Origin: Candidatus Ruminococcus avistercoris
GTDB lineage: Bacteria > Bacillota > Clostridia > Lachnospirales > Lachnospiraceae
Direction of reading: 5' to 3'
Assembly (NCBI GenBank): GCA_019120315.1
Contig: DWVJ01000028.1
Span: 1-64,000, forward strand
DNA length: 64,000 nucleotides
Shown here: positions 52,500 to 62,186 of the stretch, piece by piece
Layout: the number at the start of each line of letters is the position of its first letter
Position numbering within the stretch: the stretch's first letter is position 1
Translations under genes and position numbers: made by a program
Notes under the pieces: generated by a model
The model's database searches: none
Seen by the model: only the letters and a program-made list of their open reading frames with translations
What the model was told of the DNA's origin: nothing

Positions 52500-53885
52500 A
52501 TGAAGGGTAGTTTACAGACTTTGACGCAGTATCAGAAGACTCATGTTATGGATCAGGAAACGGTTCTGCAGCTGGGGGTGGATATCTGCCAGTATCTGAA
52601 AAGGGGAGTACCCCATGGGGAGATCCGTTCGTCCGGCATCCTGGTGTCGGAGGACGGGGAATTTATCTTAAAAGAAGAAAACCTGTACCGGGAACCGGAT
52701 CCGGCAGGAGATGTCTACGCGCTGGGCATGCTGATGTACCGGCTGCTGAATGCGGGGCGTCTCCCTTTTATGCCGCCGTCCGGCCAGCCGGTATCTGAGG
52801 AGGAAAAGGAGCGGGCTATACAAAGATGTCTGGCCGGAGAGCCGCTGCCGGATCCGGAAAAAGGCGGTCCGCAGATGGGAGAGGTTCTGCGAAAGGCCTG
52901 CCATGCCGACCGCAGACAGAGGTATCAGACGGCCAGGGAACTGGAGACGGCGCTGATCGGCGTGTGGGAACAGAAACCGGATGAGTCTGCACAAAACAGC
53001 AGACGGGCAAAAACATCTTCAAAATCCGAAAGGGAAAAAGACAGAAGAGAGGATGGGCGCAGAAAAAAAGAGAAAGAAGAAAAGACAAAGCGCCGCCGGG
53101 GAGTGTCTTTGCCCGAGGGTCCCTCTTTTTCTTTGGGGCAGATTGGCAGAAGAAGCATCTTTGTATTTCTGTCTGTGCTGGTGTCTCTGGCCTGGATAAT
53201 CCTGGAACACCGGATGACGATTGTGGGAGCTTCCGGCATGTTTTTTTACGGCTATTGTATCGTCCAGGGCGTGCTTGTGCTGATTGCCTTGGGTGCGGGG
53301 GGCATGTTTTTGAAACTGCTGTGGGGCGTTTCTTTTTTAGATCTGCTTTTTGCGGGACTTTATGATATCGTACTGGCGGATCTGATGAGCCGGTACGGCG
53401 TGATTCTGCCGGAATTTTATCAGCCGGGACTTCTGGCAGTGATGCTTCCCCTGGCGGCGGGGCTGTGCTACTTTGCCGGCAGCCTGCTCAAAGGCAGTTT
53501 TGGTTACGGGCAGGCGAGATTTTGTACGCTGCTTATGACGGGAATCGGCATGGTCATGCTGCTGCTTGGGCTGACGGGGGTAAACGTTTCATTTTTGTCT
53601 TTGGATCTGTATCCCGGATGGAGCGGTGTGCTGGTATTGATTCTGGGAATACTGGCCATGGAAAATGAATGGTCGGGGGGCGGTGTGAAGCTGCTTTGCT
53701 TCCTGGTGATCTGCATGGACATAGGTCTGATCGGCCTGAACAGTTTTCAGGACAGTCTGGCATCCTTTGCGATCCCGGTAGAAGGGGCGCAGAACGCTTT
53801 GGCGGTTTTGATGATCTTCGCTTCTGCAGCCGCGTGGTTCCTGCTGGGACGAGCAAGGAACAGAAGAAGTTCCCTGTCGAATTAA
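52500..53885 (+). CDS. multi-spanning membrane pseudokinase
   Basis: The 461-residue product begins with what looks like the C-lobe of a protein kinase without the N-lobe. GVPHGEIRSSGILV (37-50) matches HRDIKPSNILV with the catalytic Asp changed to Glu (HGE). DVYALGMLMYRLLNAGRLPF (71-90) matches DIYSLG..LY. A helix-F/G-like region and ADRRQRYQTARELETAL follow. There is no P-loop, Lys or DFG, so catalysis is not expected. A strongly basic/acidic linker (160-205) leads to about seven transmembrane segments (219-460). Position after the kinase and phosphatase suggests an adaptor that transmits their state to the membrane. Confidence 0.85.
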   Translation: MKGSLQTLTQYQKTHVMDQETVLQLGVDICQYLKRGVPHGEIRSSGILVSEDGEFILKEENLYREPDPAGDVYALGMLMYRLLNAGRLPFMPPSGQPVSEEEKERAIQRCLAGEPLPDPEKGGPQMGEVLRKACHADRRQRYQTARELETALIGVWEQKPDESAQNSRRAKTSSKSEREKDRREDGRRKKEKEEKTKRRRGVSLPEGPSFSLGQIGRRSIFVFLSVLVSLAWIILEHRMTIVGASGMFFYGYCIVQGVLVLIALGAGGMFLKLLWGVSFLDLLFAGLYDIVLADLMSRYGVILPEFYQPGLLAVMLPLAAGLCYFAGSLLKGSFGYGQARFCTLLMTGIGMVMLLLGLTGVNVSFLSLDLYPGWSGVLVLILGILAMENEWSGGGVKLLCFLVICMDIGLIGLNSFQDSLASFAIPVEGAQNALAVLMIFASAAAWFLLGRARNRRSSLSN

Positions 53886-53990
53886 GGAAATTTAATAGAA
53901 TTGTAATTGTATCTTTTTTGTTTGTGCGTTATGCTTATGTGATAGAGCATAGAAGAACAAAAGTAAGGGTTATCAGGGGAAAGATTTACC

Positions 53991-55289
53991 ATGGATGAAA
54001 GACAAAGAAGACTTAGGATAGAGCGCATGAAGCGTGAAAAAGCAAGGCAGCTGCGCAGACGCCGAAGGCAGAAAATGATCCTGAAGCGGTGTATTCTCGC
54101 GGCGGCCTGTGTGGCCGTGGTGCTGCTGGTCATCTCAGGAGTGTGGGCTCTTGTCAAACCTGCTGTCGGAAAAGGCGGGAAGAAGGATCAGTCGGAACAG
54201 GCCGTGATGGAGGTGGAAGCTTCCAAGGAAGAATCGACGGAAAAGGCGGTCTCACCGACACCGACGAAGGAGGCGGAGCCTTCGGCACAACCGGAAGAAG
54301 AAAGCGGGGCAAAGGCAGTCAACGCCGATGCAGCCGCACAGCGGGCGGCGATAGCCACCGGGACGGAAGTGACCTATGCGGTGCCAGGATGGCAGGTGGA
54401 TGATACCGGATGGTGGTATGCCAATGACGACGGCACTTATTTTACCAACGGCTGGCAGGAGATCGACGGACAGGAGTATTACTTTAATGCAGAAGGTTAT
54501 ATGCAGACCGGCTGGGCTGTCGTGGGAAATAAAGGATGTTACTTCTCAGAAGAGGGTATCTATGAACCGGATAAAGAATCCAAGATGGTTGCCCTGACCT
54601 TTGATGACGGTCCTGGTGATCATACCGATGAACTGCTGGATATTTTGGAAGAGAACAACGCGAAAGCTACGTTCTTCATGCTGGGGGAAAACGTGGCGGC
54701 GAAAGGAGCCGACGTGATTCCGCGGATGATAGAACTGGGCTGCGAGCTGGGAAATCATTCCTATGATCATCCAAATTTGATGGAACTGGACGGAGAAGGG
54801 ATCCAGGATCAGTTCAACCGAACCGACCAGGAAATTGCCAAGATTTCAGGCGGCCCGACAGCGACGCTTGCCAGGACACCCTTTGGAGCCCAGGATGATT
54901 CGGTGACCAGCTATATTGAAAAACCGTGTATATACTGGAGCCTGGATACGCTGGACTGGCAGACGAAGGATGTGGATTCCAATATTTCTGCCGTTCTGGA
55001 TCATGTAAGCGATGGGGAGATCATCCTCATGCATGATATCTGGCCCACCACGGTGGAGTCCTGTGCGACGATCATTCCGGCTCTGATTGAAGAAGGGTAT
55101 CAGTTGGTGACCGTCAGCGAACTGGCGGCGGCCAAGGGCGTTGCCATGGAGAATGGCGTTACCTACTATGATTTCTACCCGGATACCGACGCCACTGCCG
55201 GCGGGGCGGATTCGGATGGAAGTGAGGAAGATGCCGGAACGGAATCGGGAGAGACAACGACGGAATCGGAAGAAAGTGAAACGGAATAG
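53991..55289 (+). CDS. polysaccharide deacetylase with cell-wall-binding repeats
   Basis: The 432-residue product has a basic cytoplasmic start, one transmembrane anchor (31-55), a Glu/Pro-rich linker, a choline-binding-like repeat region (GWQVDDTGWWYANDDGTY, NGWQEIDGQEYYFNAEGY; about 132-195), and a NodB domain. Catalytic features are TFDDGP (203-208), HSYDHP (His256, His260), RTPFG (295-299, more often RPPYG) and LMHDI (His348). It probably deacetylates peptidoglycan or another wall glycan. An acidic Ser/Thr/Glu tail ends the protein. It follows the pseudokinase by 105 bases and could be part of the same unit. Confidence 0.93.
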   Translation: MDERQRRLRIERMKREKARQLRRRRRQKMILKRCILAAACVAVVLLVISGVWALVKPAVGKGGKKDQSEQAVMEVEASKEESTEKAVSPTPTKEAEPSAQPEEESGAKAVNADAAAQRAAIATGTEVTYAVPGWQVDDTGWWYANDDGTYFTNGWQEIDGQEYYFNAEGYMQTGWAVVGNKGCYFSEEGIYEPDKESKMVALTFDDGPGDHTDELLDILEENNAKATFFMLGENVAAKGADVIPRMIELGCELGNHSYDHPNLMELDGEGIQDQFNRTDQEIAKISGGPTATLARTPFGAQDDSVTSYIEKPCIYWSLDTLDWQTKDVDSNISAVLDHVSDGEIILMHDIWPTTVESCATIIPALIEEGYQLVTVSELAAAKGVAMENGVTYYDFYPDTDATAGGADSDGSEEDAGTESGETTTESEESETE

Positions 55290-55348
55290 ATTGCAAACGT
55301 CTGCTGTTTTATAATCCGAAAGAATTGTATAAATTGAGTTGAATTGAT

Positions 55349-55377
55349 GGGGAAACCAGTTTCGGTTTCCCCGTTTT
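55349..55377 (+). terminator. terminator after the deacetylase gene
   Basis: GGGGAAACC pairs with GGTTTCCCC (9 bp, loop AGTTTC), followed by GTTTTG. The rest of 55290-55636 is AT-rich and holds only the promoter at 55566. Confidence 0.78.
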
Positions 55378-55565
55378 GATGCTAAAAACGGGAAATTAAA
55401 AAAGGCAACAAATTGAAACTTGTCCCATTCGTTTTCCTGTGGTACATTATAGCTATTCTATCAGTCGGTATTCCGGCTGTTCCAGACCGTTCGGTCGCAA
55501 CATTCCAGATTTACAATTATATATACAGTGAATGCATGCGGAATAGGGATTTGCAAATATTTTTG

Positions 55566-55594
55566 TTGCAATGCAAGGTATAGTTTTGTATAAT
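55566..55594 (+). promoter_or_regulatory. promoter of the intact Rpn-family gene
   Basis: TTGCAA (55566-55571) and TATAAT (55589-55594) are separated by 17 bases; the ATG at 55637 follows a GGAAAGGAG site. Confidence 0.75.
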
Positions 55595-55636
55595 AAAAGC
55601 AAATAATCTGTGTGCATTTAACGGAAAGGAGAATGC

Positions 55637-56680
55637 ATGGCAGAAAAAGATATTGCAGCGGGGATCTATTTTGAGAATTCAGCCAGATTTGCAGATTTAA
55701 TTAATGCATATTTTTTTGAAGGAGAAGAGGTGGTTCAGCCGGAAGATATTCAGGAACTTGATACGGTTGAATATGCTCCCGCAGCAGACAGACGCAGAGG
55801 AAACAATCAAAAAGGCTATCGTGATCTGGTGCGAAGGCTGTATTTTGGAGTTCAGTTTGTCATATTCAGTATGGAGATTCAGAATGGATGCGATTATTCC
55901 ATGCCCATTCGTGTATTCAATTATGACGGAAGCAGGTATGGGAAACAGCTTCGGAAGAAACGTCGGAAACACAGGGAAAAGAAGGATCTGAAAGGAAATG
56001 AATTTCTTTCCGGGATTGCAAAAACAGACAGATTTTGTCCGGTTGTGACACTGATTTTATGTTTCGGAAAGTGGGATGGCGCCCGTAGTTTGCATCAGTT
56101 AATGGATATGGAAGGTATACCGGAAAAGCTCAGAAGAAGCATTGTTGATTATCCGCTGGATATACTGGAAGCAGCGGAATTTGAACATCTGGAATATTTT
56201 CAAACAGATTTGAAATTGGTTTTCGGGTTTATAAAATATGCACAGGATAAGGAAAGACTGAGATATTTTATCAAAAAAAACCGGGTAGAGTTTGAAAATC
56301 TGGCAGAAGATGCTTATGATCTGATCAGCGTGATGTCAAATACGCAGGAACTGAAAAGAAGAAAAAAAGAAGATGAAGGAGGACTAAATATGTGTAAAGC
56401 GATTGATGATATGATGACAGAGGCCAGGGAAGAAGGACGTCAGGAAGCGCTGACGGGGCTGCAGGGTATGGTGGAGGACGCCAGGGAAGAAGGACGTCAG
56501 GAAGCGCTGACGGGGCTGCAGGGTATGATGGAGGATGCCAGGGAAGAAGAACGGCGAAATGTAATTAGAATTTTCGTGAAAGATTACCAGAAATCCGGAT
56601 GCTCTCGCGAGGTGATCAGCCGGAAGCTGGAGACCTTATTTTCTCTGCCGCCGGAAGCGGCAGAGAACTATCTTGGTTAA
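55637..56680 (+). CDS. Rpn-family PD-(D/E)XK nuclease/transposase-like protein
   Basis: The 347-residue product belongs to the recombination-promoting nuclease / DUF type common in Lachnospiraceae. It has RDLVRRLYFGVQFVIFSMEIQN (E-x-Q in the catalytic strand), CDYSMPIRVFNYDG, PVVTLILCFGKWDGARSLH and YFQTDLKLVFGFIKYA. The C-terminal region contains a 19-residue unit repeated in tandem (EGRQEALTGLQGM..EDARE, about residues 270-310), a 57-bp direct duplication in the DNA. No transposon ends are visible. It differs from the decayed homologue at 14255. Confidence 0.85.
   Translation: MAEKDIAAGIYFENSARFADLINAYFFEGEEVVQPEDIQELDTVEYAPAADRRRGNNQKGYRDLVRRLYFGVQFVIFSMEIQNGCDYSMPIRVFNYDGSRYGKQLRKKRRKHREKKDLKGNEFLSGIAKTDRFCPVVTLILCFGKWDGARSLHQLMDMEGIPEKLRRSIVDYPLDILEAAEFEHLEYFQTDLKLVFGFIKYAQDKERLRYFIKKNRVEFENLAEDAYDLISVMSNTQELKRRKKEDEGGLNMCKAIDDMMTEAREEGRQEALTGLQGMVEDAREEGRQEALTGLQGMMEDAREEERRNVIRIFVKDYQKSGCSREVISRKLETLFSLPPEAAENYLG
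56415..56535 (+). repeat. 57-bp in-frame tandem duplication inside the Rpn-family gene
   Basis: The unit encoding AREEGRQEALTGLQGM(V/M)ED is present twice in tandem with near-identical DNA, followed by a third partial copy of AREE. It lengthens the Arg/Glu-rich helix before the C terminus. Confidence 0.8.
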
Positions 56681-56687
56681 TTTAAAA

Positions 56688-57224
56688 TCAGAGTCCCATA
56701 TCACTCAGAGACAGGGCGATACTGTCAATTCCCAGCAGAATCAGGTAGATGGCGGCTATGATGCCGATGGCTGTCAGGGAAAGCAGCGGGTTGAAAAGCA
56801 TCAGCAAAGCCAGAACCAGACCGATGATGTTAACAATCATGGTGAAGTAGTATATGCTGACTCCGGCGATGAAGCGGATGCTGTTTAAATGAGACAGTCT
56901 GGAAATGCAATGGGTGATAAACCAGACGGGAAACAGGATCGACAGGATCAGAATGCCTGCTTCTGTGTATACCAGCAGCATAATGCCCGTTGTCACACTC
57001 AGTATTCCGGAAATCAGTGATATCACCGGGGCAAATCCGGTATACCGTTCCGTCCGTATGAAAAAAAGGATATCTGCCGCCCCCATGATCACGGCCAGAA
57101 TACCATACAGGATTATCAGGCCCGTCAGGGTCGGTCGGGGATTGAACAAGGTAAGAATGCCTGCCAGGATCAGAAGAACCCCGATGCCCAGCTGCAGCCA
57201 TCCGAATCCGGAGCGTTTTCTCAT
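56688..57224 (-). CDS. DUF308 (HdeD-like) membrane protein
   Basis: The 178-residue hydrophobic product has six transmembrane segments in paired form (LGIGVLLILAGILTLFNP; GLIILYGILAVIMGAADILFFI), the pattern of DUF308/HdeD proteins. Some of these respond to acid or membrane stress. Its ATG overlaps the ftsH stop (ATGA), so it is coupled to ftsH. Confidence 0.88.
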   Translation of the reverse strand: MRKRSGFGWLQLGIGVLLILAGILTLFNPRPTLTGLIILYGILAVIMGAADILFFIRTERYTGFAPVISLISGILSVTTGIMLLVYTEAGILILSILFPVWFITHCISRLSHLNSIRFIAGVSIYYFTMIVNIIGLVLALLMLFNPLLSLTAIGIIAAIYLILLGIDSIALSLSDMGL

Positions 57225-59050
57225 TGCTGTTCACCTCCTGCCGTTAAAATATTCATGAATTCCTCACCGGTAATGGTTTCTTTTTCATAAAGGAATTTTG
57301 CCAGTTCGTGAAGTTTGTCAATATTATCCTGCAGAATCGTTCGGGCTTTTTCGTGCTGAGAGCGGACCAGTTCCACGACCTTGCGGTCGATTTCTTTTTG
57401 GGTTTCTTCCGAACAGGCCAGCGAGGTGTCTCCGCCAAGATACTGGTTATTGACCGTTTCCATGGCTACCATATCAAATTCATCATTCATCCCGTAGCGG
57501 GTGACCATAGACCGGGCCAGACGGGTAGCCTGTTCGATGTCATTGGAAGCGCCGGTGGTGATTTCACCGAAGACGATTTCTTCCGCAGAACGTCCTCCCG
57601 TGAAGGTGGCGATTTTGTTCTCCAGTTCTGTTCTGGTCAGCAGATATTTGTCGCCTGTGTCCACCTGCATAGTGTAGCCAAGCGCACCGGAAGTACGGGG
57701 GATGATGGTGATTTTCTGCACCGGTGCGGACTGGGACTGTTTGGCTGCCACCAGGGCGTGACCGATTTCATGGTAGGCGACTATTAGCTTCTCCTTATCA
57801 GAGAGGACGGCGTTTTTCTTTTGATAGCCGGCGATAACCACTTCGATACTTTCCTCCAGGTCGGATTCGGTGACAATGGTGCGTCCGTTTCGGACGGCAC
57901 GTAGCGCGGCTTCATTGACGATGTTGGCCAGTTCCGCGCCGGAGGCGCCGGCTGCCATGCGGGCGACAGTGTGAAAATCCACATCATCAGCCAGCCGTAT
58001 TTTTTTAGAGTGAACTTTTAGGATGGCTTCACGGCCGGCCAGATCGGGCAGTTCCACCGGAACGCGGCGGTCAAAACGGCCGGGGCGGGTCAAAGCCGGA
58101 TCCAGGGACTCCGGACGGTTGGTGGCGGCCAGGATGATGACGCCGGTATTTTCTTCAAATCCATCCATCTCTGTCAGAAGCTGGTTCAGTGTCTGCTCTC
58201 TCTCATCGTTGCCTCCCACATTTCCGGAGTGACGTTTCTGTCCGATGGCATCGATTTCGTCGATAAAAACGATGCAAGGCGCTTTTTCTTTCGCCTGTCT
58301 GAACAGATCGCGGACTTTGGAGGCGCCCATGCCGACAAACATTTCCACGAATTCCGATCCGGAAATGGAAAAGAAGGGTACGTTGGATTCGCCGGCCACG
58401 GCTTTTGCCAGCATGGTTTTTCCGGTTCCGGGAGGGCCTACCAGCAGGATGCCTTTTGGCATGGAAGCGCCGGCCTCGGAGTATTTATCCGGATTATGCA
58501 GATAATCTACGATCTCCGCCAGACTCTCCTTGGCCTCATCTTCTCCTGCTACATCGCTGAAGCGGATGCCCTGGGTAGACTGAACGTAAACCTTAGCGTT
58601 GCTTTTGCCCATGCCAAAGGCCATGGAATTTTTCCCGCCTGCCTGCTCCATCAGTTTCTTGCTCATATACTGCCCCAGAACGATGAAAATTACGATAGGC
58701 AGGATGGTGGTCAGAAGAAAACTCACGATAGGTGACATGGGTTTTTCTATAACTTTTTCGAATTTAGCGCCGGAGTCATGGAGCCGTTCTGTCAGTGTGG
58801 GATCCTCCATGGGGCCGGTCTGATAAACGTTTTTTTGATCCTTATCGGTAAAAAGAATCTGTGTATCTTCAATTTGTACCAGGCCGATGTTTTTGTCATC
58901 GATCATGTCCATAAATGTGCCGTAGTCAACTTCCTTCACTCGATTGCCGGTCACCATCGGGGTGACGATAAGATTGAAAAGAAAGATGATCAGCAGCACG
59001 ATTCCGTAATAATAAATCATAGATTTTTTTGGTGATTTTACTTCTTTCAT
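57221..59050 (-). CDS. ftsH: ATP-dependent zinc metalloprotease FtsH
   Basis: FtsH extracts and degrades membrane and cytosolic proteins. The 609-residue product has two N-terminal transmembrane segments (about 11-30 and 108-127), the AAA module with Walker A GPPGTGKT (205-212), [14 protein letters not shown]-type arginines (RPGRFDRR), and the zinc motif HEIGH (427-431; HEAGH is commoner). It is in one unit with a small coiled-coil protein upstream (4-base overlap) and the DUF308 protein downstream (4-base overlap). FtsH in many Firmicutes lies near hprT/tilS; here it does not. Confidence 0.95.
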   Translation of the reverse strand: MKEVKSPKKSMIYYYGIVLLIIFLFNLIVTPMVTGNRVKEVDYGTFMDMIDDKNIGLVQIEDTQILFTDKDQKNVYQTGPMEDPTLTERLHDSGAKFEKVIEKPMSPIVSFLLTTILPIVIFIVLGQYMSKKLMEQAGGKNSMAFGMGKSNAKVYVQSTQGIRFSDVAGEDEAKESLAEIVDYLHNPDKYSEAGASMPKGILLVGPPGTGKTMLAKAVAGESNVPFFSISGSEFVEMFVGMGASKVRDLFRQAKEKAPCIVFIDEIDAIGQKRHSGNVGGNDEREQTLNQLLTEMDGFEENTGVIILAATNRPESLDPALTRPGRFDRRVPVELPDLAGREAILKVHSKKIRLADDVDFHTVARMAAGASGAELANIVNEAALRAVRNGRTIVTESDLEESIEVVIAGYQKKNAVLSDKEKLIVAYHEIGHALVAAKQSQSAPVQKITIIPRTSGALGYTMQVDTGDKYLLTRTELENKIATFTGGRSAEEIVFGEITTGASNDIEQATRLARSMVTRYGMNDEFDMVAMETVNNQYLGGDTSLACSEETQKEIDRKVVELVRSQHEKARTILQDNIDKLHELAKFLYEKETITGEEFMNILTAGGEQQ

Positions 59051-59487
59051 GTGAAACTCCTTTTTTCTTCTGCTTCTTCCCGGGTTTTCTGGCTTTCGAT
59101 AGCTTTCAGGGAATCCAGCAGCGCGTGATTGGCTGCCTGCAGGGCAAAATCCAGGGTATATTCCGCCATCAGAATCCGGTTTTCCACCGGGTCTCCGGCG
59201 GTATCATCGGCTGCCTGATGAGGGGCTGTCAGACAGGTTTTTACCTGCCGGATAATCTGCTCTACCTGCTGGTAGGCCTTTGCCAGGGCAGAAACACAAT
59301 CGGCCCTGGAAAGTTTTAGTTTCTGTTCCATGGCGCTTTCTGACAGGGCACATTCCTGTTCGAGAAAAGAGATGGTCTGTCTGAGTTTTCTGGAATCCGT
59401 CGATTCACATAAGTGAATCCGGCTGTGCAGTTTTCCAATCTGGTCATCCAGTTCGCACAGTTTTACTGCAAGTGTTTCCTGAGTCAT
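59047..59487 (-). CDS. coiled-coil protein of unknown function, coupled to ftsH
   Basis: The 146-residue product is mostly helical with charged heptads, no signal and no membrane helices. It starts MTQETLAVKLCELDDQIGKL and contains several Cys residues (C12, C28, C47 region). I do not recognise it. ATG at 59487 follows AAGGTG; a longer frame to 59508 overlaps the SD. The four-base overlap with ftsH suggests a joint function, perhaps an FtsH modulator. Confidence 0.78.
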   Translation of the reverse strand: MTQETLAVKLCELDDQIGKLHSRIHLCESTDSRKLRQTISFLEQECALSESAMEQKLKLSRADCVSALAKAYQQVEQIIRQVKTCLTAPHQAADDTAGDPVENRILMAEYTLDFALQAANHALLDSLKAIESQKTREEAEEKRSFT

Positions 59488-59510
59488 GATAGCACCTTCT
59501 TTCTGCATAT

Positions 59511-59539
59511 ATTTTAGAACTTCCGGCAGGATATCTCAA
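59511..59539 (-). promoter_or_regulatory. promoter of the ftsH operon
   Basis: On the minus strand TTGAGA (59534-59539) and TAAAAT (59511-59516) are separated by 17 bases, 24 bases before the ATG at 59487. Confidence 0.75.
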
Positions 59540-59571
59540 TTACCAGTATTCCCAATCTGTATAGACAAAAC

Positions 59572-59603
59572 AGCCGAAGTGTAAAACATCTTACACCTCG
59601 GCT
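59572..59603 (-). terminator. terminator after the TetR-family gene
   Basis: On the minus strand AGCCGAGGTGTAA pairs with TTACACTTCGGCT (13 bp, one mismatch), followed by GTTTTGTC. Confidence 0.72.
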
Positions 59604-59629
59604 GCTTCGGCAGTCTCTCATATGAAGTT

Positions 59630-60166
59630 TTATGTAAGAGGGGAAATTCCCTCTGTGATCAGCAGGCAGATCAGATGGACAATCTGATCCAGATTTTCAG
59701 TATCTTCCGGCGTCCAGTCCTGCAGAAGCCCCATGATAGCATAGCAGTGATATCGCAGGATCAGTTTTACCTCTGAGCGGGTATGGTTCCGGTAGAGGTC
59801 TTCGCGCTCGATCAAAGAGGAGAACATCTGATAAAAATGATCTTTTAGAAGTTTTTCCAACTCCCGGCCGTAATTACTCTCCAGTCCTTTTTTGACGTAG
59901 GGCATGGTGTTGAGCGCCACCAGGAAAAAATACCGCAGCTGCGGTTCCGGATCTTTCAGCGAAGGGGCTTCTTCCCGGGCTTTTTGTATTCCCTGCTCCA
60001 GCATCCAGCAGAAGAGGTGCGGAATGTCTTCGAAATGATAGTAAAAGGTTTGTCTGGTAATATGACATTCCTCCACAATATTTTTCACAGTCAGCTTCCG
60101 GGCCTTCCTTTCGGTCAGAAGAGTGAGGGCTGCCCGGGCGATAATTTCTTTCATATCAACTGGCAT
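59630..60166 (-). CDS. TetR/AcrR-family transcriptional regulator
   Basis: The 178-residue product has an N-terminal TetR helix-turn-helix (ALTLLTERKARKLTVKNIVEECHITRQTFYYHFEDIPHLF, residues 12-50). A helical effector domain follows, with Tyr/His-rich segments (YHCYAIMGLLQDWTP), close to the DhaS-like subgroup. The ligand and target are unknown. It starts 15 bases after typA ends, so it may be carried on the typA transcript. Confidence 0.88.
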   Translation of the reverse strand: MPVDMKEIIARAALTLLTERKARKLTVKNIVEECHITRQTFYYHFEDIPHLFCWMLEQGIQKAREEAPSLKDPEPQLRYFFLVALNTMPYVKKGLESNYGRELEKLLKDHFYQMFSSLIEREDLYRNHTRSEVKLILRYHCYAIMGLLQDWTPEDTENLDQIVHLICLLITEGISPLT

Positions 60167-60181
60167 AGGAAGTCTCCCTCT

Positions 60182-62014
60182 TTACTGCTTATTCATACTT
60201 TCCCGTTTTCGCAGACGGGCGTCCAGCGTTTTTTTACGGATTCGCAGGCTCTGGGGAGTAACCTCCAACAGCTCGTCTTTGTCGATGAATTCCAGGGCCT
60301 GTTCCAGGCTTAAGATCCTGGGCGGCGTCAGTTTCAGCGCCTCATCGGCGGAAGAGGAACGGGTATTGGTCAGATGTTTGGTTTTACAGACGTTCAGTTC
60401 AATATCTTCCGCTTTTCCATTCTGACCGATGACCATGCCGGCGTAAACCTTTTCTCCGGGGCCGATGAAAAGAGTTCCCCGATCCTGAGCGGAAAACAGA
60501 CCGTAGGTCACGGATTCGCCGGATTCGAAAGCGATCAGAGAACCCTGCTTGCGGTACTGGATGTCGCCTTTATAAGGGCCGTATCCGTCGAAGATGGTAT
60601 TCATAATACCGTTTCCTTTGGTGCTGGTTAGAAAGTCTCCCCGAAAACCGATCAGCCCTCTGGCTGGAATGGCAAATTCCAGCCGGGTGGAGCCGTCGCC
60701 GGCCAGACTCATACCCTGCAGTTCACCTTTCCGTTCGCTGAGTTTTTGGATGATGGCGCCGGAGAATTCTTCCGGCACATCGATATAGGCGATTTCCATG
60801 GGTTCCAGCAGCCGGTCGCGCTCGTCTCGTTTGTAGAGAACCTCTGCTTTGCTGACAGCGAATTCATAACCTTCCCGGCGCATATTCTCGATCAGAACGG
60901 ACAAATGCAGCTCGCCGCGGCCGGATACTTTGAAGCAGTCGGGGGAGTCGGTGTCTTCTACGCGCAGGCTGACGTCTGTATTCAGCTCCCTCATCAGACG
61001 ATCTCGCAGGTGGCGGGAGGTGACGTATTTTCCTTCCTGACCGGCCAAAGGGCTGTCATTGACCATGAACTGCATGGCGATGGTGGGCTCGGAAATTTTC
61101 TGGAAAGGAATGGGTTCCGGATGTTCCACATCGCAGAGAGTATCGCCGATATGAATGTCGCTGATGCCGGAGATGGCCACGATGGAGCCGATATTGGCCT
61201 CGCGGACTTCGATTCTGTCCAGCCCGTCAAATTCATAAAGTTTGCTGATTTTCACTTTTTTCTTTTTATCTGGTTCATGATGATTGACCAGCATCACTTC
61301 CTGGTTGACGGCGATTTTTCCGTTGTCCACTTTTCCCACGCCGATGCGGCCTACGTATTCGTTGTAGTCGATGGTACTGATCAGCAGCTGGGTCCCGGCG
61401 TCAGGGTCGCCCTGGGGGGCGGGGATGTGATTGATGATGGTTTCAAACAGGGGCTGCATGCCTGCCGGTTTGTCTGCCAGGTCTGCCAGCGCGTAGCCAG
61501 CTTTGGCGGAAGCGTAGACAAAGGGGCAGTCCAGCTGACGGTCCGAAGCGTCCAGATCCATGAGAAGTTCCAGAACTTCGTCCACCACTTCTTCCGGGCG
61601 GGCTTCCGGACGGTCGATCTTATTGATGCAGACGATTACGTCAAGATCCAGATCCAGGGCTTTGCGCAGTACGAATTTGGTCTGGGGCATGGGGCCTTCG
61701 AAAGCGTCCACTACCAGGATGACGCCGTTTACCATTTTCAGTACGCGTTCCACCTCGCCGCCGAAATCCGCATGGCCGGGGGTGTCGATGATATTGATCT
61801 TTACACCGTTATAGTGCACGGCGGTATTTTTGGAAAGAATAGTAATTCCGCGTTCTCTTTCGATATCGTTGGAATCCATTACTCTTTCCTGTACTTCCTG
61901 ATTTTCACGAAACACGCCGCTTTGCTTTAACAGCTCATCCACCAGAGTCGTCTTGCCGTGATCGACATGGGCAATGATGGCTACGTTTCTCACATCTTCT
62001 CTTTTTATCTTCAT
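60182..62014 (-). CDS. typA: ribosome-associated GTPase TypA/BipA
   Basis: TypA is a translational GTPase involved in ribosome assembly and stress. The 610-residue product shows [19 protein letters not shown] (P-loop), [36 protein letters not shown] and the TypA-specific C-terminal domain ([30 protein letters not shown]). ATG 62014 follows AAGGAT; the frame to 62212 is rejected. A Cys or LepA/EF-G identity is excluded by the TypA-specific C terminus. Confidence 0.95.
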   Translation of the reverse strand: MKIKREDVRNVAIIAHVDHGKTTLVDELLKQSGVFRENQEVQERVMDSNDIERERGITILSKNTAVHYNGVKINIIDTPGHADFGGEVERVLKMVNGVILVVDAFEGPMPQTKFVLRKALDLDLDVIVCINKIDRPEARPEEVVDEVLELLMDLDASDRQLDCPFVYASAKAGYALADLADKPAGMQPLFETIINHIPAPQGDPDAGTQLLISTIDYNEYVGRIGVGKVDNGKIAVNQEVMLVNHHEPDKKKKVKISKLYEFDGLDRIEVREANIGSIVAISGISDIHIGDTLCDVEHPEPIPFQKISEPTIAMQFMVNDSPLAGQEGKYVTSRHLRDRLMRELNTDVSLRVEDTDSPDCFKVSGRGELHLSVLIENMRREGYEFAVSKAEVLYKRDERDRLLEPMEIAYIDVPEEFSGAIIQKLSERKGELQGMSLAGDGSTRLEFAIPARGLIGFRGDFLTSTKGNGIMNTIFDGYGPYKGDIQYRKQGSLIAFESGESVTYGLFSAQDRGTLFIGPGEKVYAGMVIGQNGKAEDIELNVCKTKHLTNTRSSSADEALKLTPPRILSLEQALEFIDKDELLEVTPQSLRIRKKTLDARLRKRESMNKQ

Positions 62015-62186
62015 AATAACTGTATCCTTCCTCGTTTCAGGGTAAATCCAACGATACAAGTCTACCACATTTTCCCGGGAATACAAGGGATTCCGGAAAA
62101 TAAAAAATTTTTGTTCTAAAACCGGAAAGGGAAGAATACATATGATATAGACAAAATACAACGCAGAGGAAGGGGTACTATCATTC

